DNA from: a virus
Length of the DNA stretch: 25,385 nucleotides
Strand: one strand, 5' to 3'
IMG/VR virus record: IMGVR_UViG_3300030105_000710
Coordinates: 1-25,385 of that record
Part shown: piece by piece, positions 22,021 to 25,385 of the stretch
How the letters are laid out: the number at the start of each line of letters is the position of its first letter
Numbering within the stretch: the first letter of the stretch is position 1
Position numbers and translations under genes: made by a program
The notes under the pieces: generated by a model
Seen by the model: only the letters and a program-made list of their open reading frames with translations
The model's database searches: none
Told to the model about the DNA's origin: nothing

Positions 22021-22400
22021 GCAAGCATTACGTCTCCAACGATGTTGTGCGTGGTGATCTGGTAAACCTAATTAACAACCTCGACTTAAAAAAGAAATGG
22101 ATCATCGAAATTAAACGCCAGACTAAAAAAAGGTCAACAGGTCAAAACTCTTGGCTCTGGGCTTGTCATAAGGTCGTTGCAGAGGACACTGGCAATTCGG
22201 TCGATGACATCCACGAGATCGTCAAAAAGGAATTGCTGCCAAAAAAATACGTCGAATTTGATGGCGAGGAGATTGAGATCAACGGCAGTACGACCGGGTT
22301 AACCAGCAATCAATGGAGCGAGTTCATGACAGAATATTCCGCATGGGCTGCACAGTATGGTATAATGCTTCCACATCCAGAGGATCAGGGACGTGATTAG
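22017..22400 (+). CDS. ninB: NinB-family recombination protein
   Basis: 127 residues against about 146 for lambda NinB (Orf). It shows 'KKRSTGQNSWLWACHKVVAE' (about 37-56), 'SVDDIHEIVKKELLPKKYVE' and 'STTGLTSNQWSEFMTEYSAW' followed by A-A-Q-Y-G-I-M-L-P-H-P, the NinB landmarks (R-S-x-x-Q-N, W, and the terminal G-I-x-L-P). Lambda Orf stimulates recombination by acting on SSB-coated ssDNA, consistent with its place after ERF and YqaJ. ATGA overlap upstream, 8-nt overlap with the next gene. Confidence 0.85.
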   Translation: MSKHYVSNDVVRGDLVNLINNLDLKKKWIIEIKRQTKKRSTGQNSWLWACHKVVAEDTGNSVDDIHEIVKKELLPKKYVEFDGEEIEINGSTTGLTSNQWSEFMTEYSAWAAQYGIMLPHPEDQGRD

Positions 22401-22740
22401 ATTGAAACGCCGCAAAGCTAAAAAGTCGGGTCTAAACCCTTCAACCATTATCAAATGTTCTTCACACCTGAAGTGGGTTAGAGGCCACGAGTGCGCCATT
22501 GCCGACAAGCATGACTGTAAGGACAAAATAGAAGCCGCGCACGTTCGGCGAGGTTCTGATGGATACATGGGCGGCAAGCCAAGCGATACCTACGCAATTC
22601 CTCTCTGTTCAGAGGCGCATCGAGAGCAACACGCTATCGGCGAGAAATCGTTTGAAAAGAAGTACGGAATTAAAATGCTGGAAATATCACAAATGTTGGC
22701 CCGCATGTCTCCGCACAAAATAAAATGGCATGTCAAATAA
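22393..22740 (+). CDS. HNH-like small protein (DUF968/Ref-type pattern)
   Basis: 115 residues, starting at GTG 22393 inside the end of ninB. The pattern is a basic N-terminus, C22, 'GHECAIADKHDCKDKIEAAH' (31-50) with C34, C42 and H50, then 'GYMGGKPSDTYAIPLCSEAH' (57-76) and R-E-Q-H with C72, H76 and H80. Such C/H placement with 'AHVR-x-G ... GxKPSD-x-xxIPLC-x-xH' is typical of phage HNH endonucleases near ninB-like genes, which cut DNA or recombination intermediates. No clear Asn of the third HNH position is visible, so activity is uncertain. Confidence 0.75.
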   Translation: MIRLKRRKAKKSGLNPSTIIKCSSHLKWVRGHECAIADKHDCKDKIEAAHVRRGSDGYMGGKPSDTYAIPLCSEAHREQHAIGEKSFEKKYGIKMLEISQMLARMSPHKIKWHVK

Positions 22741-22805
22741 GCATAATACTTTTAAAAAAACTGTTGAAACAAATTGAAACATTAAACGAAAGGCTAAAAA
22801 AATGA
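22725..22805 (+). CDS. Possible 26-residue amphipathic peptide
   Basis: MACQISIILLKKLLKQIETL then N-E-R-L-K-K. It overlaps the end of the HNH-like gene by 16 nt, and its TGA overlaps the next ATG as ATGA, so it fills the otherwise empty 61-nt gap exactly. The Leu/Lys-rich helix would be amphipathic. There is no good Shine-Dalgarno, so this may be only coupling by chance. Confidence 0.35.
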   Translation: MACQISIILLKKLLKQIETLNERLKK

Positions 22806-23059
22806 CTGAATATGACAACACAAATCGAGGCGCGATTTGGGGAAACAAGCGCAAAGAAATTGATACACATCCCGATTTTACAGGATCAATTAATGTTGAA
22901 GGCGTTGAATACTGGCTAAATGGGTGGAAACGCAAGACAGACGCTAGTGAAAACTCTCCGAGCATGTCGTTCTCTGTGCGTAAAAAAGAGGAACAGCAAA
23001 ATAACGAAAATGTTGTTGTTAAAACAGAAAATGACTTAGATGATAACATACCTTTTTAA
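22802..23059 (+). CDS. Small protein with SSB-like acidic C-terminal tail
   Basis: 85 residues. Starts MTEYDNTNRGAIWGNKRKEI, then 'HPDFTGSINVEGVEYWLNGW' and 'SMSFSVRKKEEQQ', and ends D-L-D-D-N-I-P-F. The first part matches a widespread phage pattern (YDNTNxG ... HPDxTGSINVxGxEYWLxxW) that lacks a firm function. The DDNIPF end copies the SSB tail that recruits recombination and replication proteins, so an ssDNA or partner-binding role with ERF/YqaJ/NinB is reasonable but inferred. GAAAGG precedes the ATG. Confidence 0.75.
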   Translation: MTEYDNTNRGAIWGNKRKEIDTHPDFTGSINVEGVEYWLNGWKRKTDASENSPSMSFSVRKKEEQQNNENVVVKTENDLDDNIPF

Positions 23060-23087
23060 GAATTGGCATGGATTAGCGTGACGAAAG

Positions 23088-23134
23088 TGCGCTGGCGGGT
23101 ACTCCCACCTGCGTTTGTCCTAACCCGCCCGCTG
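23088..23134 (+). ncRNA. Possible structured RNA element before the early terminator
   Basis: GGCGGGT (23094-23100) and ACCCGCC (23123-23129) make a 7-bp G+C stem around a 22-nt loop, with more local pairing in the flanks. It lies in a 228-nt stretch (23060-23287) without genes, in an otherwise AT-rich area, just before the terminator hairpin. It could be a 3' UTR stem, an antitermination element or the head of a small RNA. Not matched to any known family. Confidence 0.35.
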
Positions 23135-23163
23135 GCCCCGACGGGATAATATCGGGGCATTTT
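23135..23163 (+). terminator. Rho-independent-like terminator of the recombination operon
   Basis: GCCCCGA (23135-23141) and TCGGGGC (23152-23158) form a 7-bp stem with a 10-nt loop, followed by ATTTT. It follows the last recombination-module gene by about 75 nt, and the U-run is short. Confidence 0.65.
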
Positions 23164-23204
23164 ACGTAACGATTAATGAAAATATAATAATTTCTTTTTT
23201 TTGC

Positions 23205-23247
23205 AATTAATGCTTTACATTCGTTGCCGGATAAGGTAATTTATAAT
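23205..23247 (+). promoter_or_regulatory. Second rightward promoter region
   Basis: TTTACA (23214-23219) with 17 bp to TAATTT (23237-23242), next to a perfect TATAAT (23242-23247). The region shares, in the same order, AATTAATGC, TTTACA and AAGGTAA with the divergent control region at 20137-20170. It would restart transcription after the terminator for the small-gene operon. Confidence 0.45.
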
Positions 23248-23287
23248 CATAAAAAAACCGAGTAACTGATAACGAAAGGACAAAATA

Positions 23288-23419
23288 ATGTCAGTAATTG
23301 AGATTCTAAAAAGTGACATAGGAAGCGGAAGAATAGGCGTAAAAAAAGGCGTTGAAATACTGACGCAGCTTTCAAAACTGCGTGAAGCCAAAGCGTGGCG
23401 GCTTTTGGTGAACCCGTGA
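23288..23419 (+). CDS. Small protein (43 residues), unknown function
   Basis: Starts MSVIEILKSDIGSGRIGVKK and continues G-V-E-I-L-T-Q-L-S-K-L-R-E-A-K. AAAGGA (23275-23280) lies 7 nt upstream and a promoter-like region precedes it, which makes expression likely. Its TGA overlaps a following ATG as TGATG. Helical and basic; no family recognised. Confidence 0.6.
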   Translation: MSVIEILKSDIGSGRIGVKKGVEILTQLSKLREAKAWRLLVNP

Positions 23420-23460
23420 TGGAAATATTTTTTCTTATTTTAAAGATATTGTTATCATGA
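23419..23460 (+). CDS. Possible 13-residue hydrophobic micropeptide
   Basis: MEIFFLILKILLS, joined to the upstream gene by TGATG and to the downstream ORF by ATGA. Nearly every residue is hydrophobic. It could be a membrane micropeptide or just a translational bridge that carries ribosomes to the next start. Too short for firm support. Confidence 0.3.
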   Translation: MEIFFLILKILLS

Positions 23461-23738
23461 GAAGGTTTTGGTGGTGGCGTTGGATTTTCAAACGCAAAAT
23501 GAAACATTACATTTTAATCAAAAATGTGAAAGGAATTAGGATGCACAACAGGCCAACAGTTCAAACCAACAAAAAACAGCGAAAATGTTTGCGGTGCCTG
23601 ATAAAATTTTTAAGCAGTCGCGCAGGTAATCGGATTTGCAAGAAATGCAGTTGTAAAAAAACTGATCAAGATCACGATTATAGCGGCTTCGAAGGAATTG
23701 GTTGGAGCAACAACGTTAAATATAAATATTTAAAGTAG
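23457..23738 (+). CDS. Zinc-ribbon protein with optional Trp/Arg-rich N-terminus
   Basis: 93 residues from ATG 23457, or 65 from ATG 23541. The zinc ribbon 'QRKCLRCLIKFLSSRAGNRI' then C-K-K-C (C-x2-C ... C-x2-C) is a common phage pattern ('KCLxC ... FxSxxxGNRIC-xx-C'). AAAGGA (23529-23534) 6 nt before 23541 makes the short form likely. The longer form begins MRRFWWWRWIFKRKMKHY, a Trp/Arg-rich cationic stretch, with its start joined by ATGA to a hydrophobic micro-ORF. Both forms may be made. Function unknown. Confidence 0.65.
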   Translation: MRRFWWWRWIFKRKMKHYILIKNVKGIRMHNRPTVQTNKKQRKCLRCLIKFLSSRAGNRICKKCSCKKTDQDHDYSGFEGIGWSNNVKYKYLK

Positions 23739-23744
23739 GAAATT

Positions 23745-23792
23745 ATGTTTATAATTATTATCAATATTTATGAATTTCTGGATCATATATAA
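23745..23792 (+). CDS. Possible 15-residue hydrophobic micropeptide
   Basis: MFIIIINIYEFLDHI with AGGA 4-5 nt upstream; its TAA overlaps the next ATG as TAATG. As with 23419-23460, a short hydrophobic ORF leads by stop-start overlap into the next gene. It may be a leader for coupling or a membrane micropeptide. Confidence 0.35.
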   Translation: MFIIIINIYEFLDHI

Positions 23793-23992
23793 TGATATGG
23801 CTGCTGGTAATCTTAATTACGTTGCAACCGAACGAGAAATCGGAAAAACGTGTTGTCAACGCTCAATACCACATGTTTGATAGAGAGTCTGAGTGCAGAG
23901 AAATTGCTAAGAAAGTACGACGTCTCAGAGGACGAAAGCACATGAAGCACGTTTATTCGCAATGTTTTTTTGTTAAAAATAAGGAGGTTTAA
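23792..23992 (+). CDS. Small secreted or membrane-anchored basic protein (66 residues)
   Basis: Residues 1-11 (MIWLLVILITL) form a short hydrophobic N-terminus, followed by a basic, helical part with 'SECREIAKKVRRLRGRKHMK' and H-V-Y-S-Q-C-F-F-V. Two Cys (about 35 and 59) could form a disulphide outside the cytoplasm. This layout (hydrophobic start, one Cys per half, 'YSxC' end) recurs in tiny phage proteins of unknown function. The ATG is coupled by TAATG to the micro-ORF. Confidence 0.55.
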   Translation: MIWLLVILITLQPNEKSEKRVVNAQYHMFDRESECREIAKKVRRLRGRKHMKHVYSQCFFVKNKEV

Positions 23993-24187
23993 ATGCAAGC
24001 AAATTTAAAAACGTGTCCTTTTTGCGGCGATGAGGGCATCAGAGATAGGGAGATAGAAGAGGCAACCCAACGTGTAATGTTTTTTGTACGGTGCAGGAAT
24101 AAATATCAGAAATGTCGTTTACGCCCTCGCACAAAAGGTTATCATTCCAAAGGCACTGCCCCGAAAAATTGGAACAAACGCACATGA
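23993..24187 (+). CDS. Lar-like restriction-alleviation zinc protein
   Basis: 64 residues, ATG 23993 with a perfect AAGGAGG 5 nt upstream. 'LKTCPFCGDEGIRD' gives the first C-x2-C; a strand 'RVMFFVRCRNKYQKCRLRPR' supplies the second Cys pair, and 'GTAPKNWNKR' is the closing W-N-x-R. This is the Lar (restriction alleviation) pattern L-K-x-C-P-F-C-G ... A-x-x-x-W-N-x-R. Lar of the Rac prophage reduces type I restriction by increasing host modification. The pairing with the MT-A70 enzyme suggests layered anti-restriction. Confidence 0.75.
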   Translation: MQANLKTCPFCGDEGIRDREIEEATQRVMFFVRCRNKYQKCRLRPRTKGYHSKGTAPKNWNKRT

Positions 24188-24342
24188 CGTGTAGGAATAC
24201 TGAGACCCCTGCAAAACTTTTATGCCCACATTGCGGTTCTAACCAGAAAACTCCGCGCCAATTAACATGGCACTTAAATTACGAGTGCAAAGGTTGCGAG
24301 TTCTCACGTTCAGAAGATCAAAGTTTTGGTAAGTCTAGTTAA
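24184..24342 (+). CDS. Small zinc-finger protein (52 residues)
   Basis: ATG 24184 overlaps the Lar-like stop as ATGA. It reads 'LLCPHCGSNQKTPRQLTWHL' followed by N-Y-E-C-K-G-C-E-F-S, a C-x2-C ... C-x2-C finger resembling the Ogr/Delta layout, though too divergent to assign. Its 3' end overlaps the convergent gene by 8 nt, so the two operons meet tail to tail here with no clear terminator. Confidence 0.6.
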   Translation: MTCRNTETPAKLLCPHCGSNQKTPRQLTWHLNYECKGCEFSRSEDQSFGKSS

Positions 24343-24988
24343 TTTTATATCCTAGCCTGTTAATATTTACATAACCATTGGCGTCATACCGCCCTGCCAC
24401 CTCGTTTTTAATGTCAATATCTTTGTGATTTTCCCAAACTGGCGTGGCGATTGTGCCAACAGCAAGATCATGCATAAAATCGTTTCCTGTACGAAGATGT
24501 ATTTCGATTATTTTATCCCCTCGCCATTCTACATTTATTTTCTTTACGTCTTTTGGAAGCCAGTTTGGTAGATTATTAACAAAGTTTGGAGCGTTGATTT
24601 TTACCCACATGTTGAATTTTGATAAATTGCTATCGTTTACTTCGCCTTGCATTGCGTCAAAAGGCGTAAACTTTCCATTCTTAAATTCATAGTCTACGCT
24701 GAAATGTTTGCCTGCAAAGTATTCACACCAAAAAGTACCCGGCCTTCCAACTTTGTGGTCGGAAAACAAAAGATTAGGGTTAAGCTCTTTTACGGTTGCC
24801 CAAATACCCATGCCATACAAATTGTAAATCGGCCTTATCACATACTTACCGCTTTGTGTTACAGGAACGACAATAGGCGCAGCGTCGTAGCCTAGTCTCA
24901 AAGCAAGGTCTAATTTGTTAAAAAGCCATCGGTGCTGCGGGTAAAAGCTCCACGCTTCAACATCGTCATTCGCTGTTTTGGTTTTCAT
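24335..24988 (-). CDS. Conserved phage protein, faintly ATP-grasp-like
   Basis: 217 residues. The recognisable block is 'GKYVIRPIYNLYGMGIWATV' (about 47-66) and 'GRPGTFWCEYFAGKHFSVDY' (about 80-99) then E-F. The pair 'V-x-RP-x-x-N-x-x-GMG' and 'PGxFWCExxxGxHxSVDY' is familiar from conserved hypothetical phage proteins and faintly recalls an ATP-grasp strand pair (acidic residues after Trp-Cys-Glu). No sure function. It overlaps the o-spanin gene by 23 nt, so it is transcribed with the lysis genes. Confidence 0.65.
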   Translation of the reverse strand: MKTKTANDDVEAWSFYPQHRWLFNKLDLALRLGYDAAPIVVPVTQSGKYVIRPIYNLYGMGIWATVKELNPNLLFSDHKVGRPGTFWCEYFAGKHFSVDYEFKNGKFTPFDAMQGEVNDSNLSKFNMWVKINAPNFVNNLPNWLPKDVKKINVEWRGDKIIEIHLRTGNDFMHDLAVGTIATPVWENHKDIDIKNEVAGRYDANGYVNINRLGYKIN

Positions 24989-25328
24989 GGTACTTTATTG
25001 TTGCTATTGAGCTTTTCATCCAGTGTGCAATTTCTTTTCTGTAAGCTCTTATATTTATCCAATTTTGCGATGGCATACACATTAAATCCCCTAAAGGATA
25101 ATTTTTTTGCTTCCAATAATTTATAGGAGCGACCTCACTTTTTGGCTGGAGCAACGGGCTTGGAAGCGGGGGGTTTAGGTACACTAATTTTACAATCGGT
25201 TTTGGTGCCTCCAGAAGCGCGGCATACTTCTCGCAAGCTCCTAGCATCAAGAATAGTGGTAACACGACCAGCGCGGGTTGGCTCACGCAAGAGCGCAGCT
25301 TTGAGACTATCGCTTGTATTCCGAACAT
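24966..25328 (-). CDS. o-spanin (Rz1-like outer-membrane lipoprotein)
   Basis: 120 residues. Signal peptide with Lys/Arg near 10-12, hydrophobic stretch 'ALVVLPLFLMLGAC' and lipobox L-G-A-C at 29-32, so mature lipoprotein starts at Cys32 with Glu at +2 (outer-membrane sorting). A Pro-rich segment 'YLNPPLPSPLLQPKSEV' follows, then a helix with 'GDLMCMPSQNWINIRAYRKE', as in many Rz1-like proteins. It should bridge to the i-spanin and fuse inner and outer membranes at lysis. It starts inside the i-spanin gene in another frame and extends past its end. GGAG lies 8 nt before the ATG. Confidence 0.8.
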   Translation of the reverse strand: MFGIQAIVSKLRSCVSQPALVVLPLFLMLGACEKYAALLEAPKPIVKLVYLNPPLPSPLLQPKSEVAPINYWKQKNYPLGDLMCMPSQNWINIRAYRKEIAHWMKSSIATIKYHENQNSE

Positions 25329-25385
25329 TGGTGATCTCCTTTTTAAGAGCAGTGTTTTTCTCTCTAGCTTGCTTAAAATATTCGG
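25135..25385 (-). CDS. i-spanin (Rz-like), C-terminal part only
   Basis: An open frame enters from the right edge and ends at TGA 25135-25137: E-Y-F-K-Q-A-R-E-K-N, 'TALKKEITNVRNTSDSLKAA', 'LLREPTRAGRVTTILDARSL' and R-E-V-C-R-A-S-G-G-T, with a basic Pro/Ala tail. The periplasmic coiled-coil followed by a Cys-containing domain is as expected for an Rz-type i-spanin. The N-terminal membrane anchor is outside the window. It contains the start of the o-spanin gene in the other frame, the common overlapped Rz/Rz1 arrangement, so the pair support each other. Confidence 0.7.
   Translation of the reverse strand, partial: EYFKQAREKNTALKKEITNVRNTSDSLKAALLREPTRAGRVTTILDARSLREVCRASGGTKTDCKISVPKPPASKPVAPAKK

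Noticed and set aside
1-25385. tRNA genes, CRISPR arrays, insertion sequences, integrase or att sites
   Set aside because: Looked for cloverleaf-like segments, regularly spaced repeats, transposase motifs and integrase catalytic patterns; none could be supported.

Overview
This window is a piece of a tailed-phage (caudovirus) genome or prophage. It has a P22-like set of head genes: terminase, P22-type portal, scaffold, P22 coat-family capsid protein, head-tail adaptor and ejection-type internal proteins. An overlapping i-spanin/o-spanin pair at the right edge indicates a Gram-negative host. Base composition is moderately AT-rich. A marine or aquatic proteobacterial host is plausible but is only inference. 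No tRNA, CRISPR array, insertion sequence, integrase or att site is seen, so lifestyle is undecided.

Layout. (a) 1-15224, minus strand: packaging and virion module. Read in the direction of transcription it runs terminase small and large subunits, portal, an HlyC-like toxin-activating lysine acyltransferase, a Gly/Asp-rich partner protein, scaffold, major capsid protein, head-fibre/decoration-like protein, two small proteins, head-tail adaptor, an LPD23-type zincin-like protein, a large tail/neck protein, a GNAT-like acetyltransferase, two ejection-type proteins, and the start of another large internal protein cut by the window edge. (b) 15320-20103, minus strand: DUF7220-like membrane protein, small basic protein, dATP/dGTP diphosphohydrolase-like protein, helicase-loader-like protein, DUF1376 replication protein with in-gene tandem repeats (candidate origin), a conserved phage protein, MT-A70 adenine methyltransferase, small zinc-ribbon and basic proteins, VRR-NUC nuclease, and a Cro-like HTH protein. 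(c) 20104-20222: divergent control region with two palindromes and a rightward promoter. (d) 20223-24342, plus strand: early operon with ERF annealing protein, YqaJ exonuclease, NinB, an HNH-like protein and a small protein with an SSB-like tail. A structured non-coding stretch, a terminator and a probable second promoter follow, then a run of tiny overlapping ORFs and zinc-ribbon proteins including a Lar-like restriction-alleviation protein. (e) 24335-25385, minus strand: a conserved unknown protein and the spanin pair, converging on the early operon.

Genes are tightly packed, with many TAATG, TGATG or ATGA stop-start overlaps, and these were used to choose starts and to recognise very small genes.

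The most unusual feature is the HlyC-like acyltransferase (10824-11225). It keeps the catalytic His and Asp at the same 69-residue spacing as E. coli HlyC. It overlaps by 14 nt a gene for a protein with an RTX-like Gly/Asp nonapeptide, a Gly/Ala hydrophobic stretch and a single Gly-Lys, which mimics the hlyC-hlyA order inside a capsid gene cluster. A second GNAT-superfamily gene (2677-3117) overlaps another internal-type virion gene by the same 14 nt. Together these suggest, without proving, that the phage acylates its own virion or ejection proteins.
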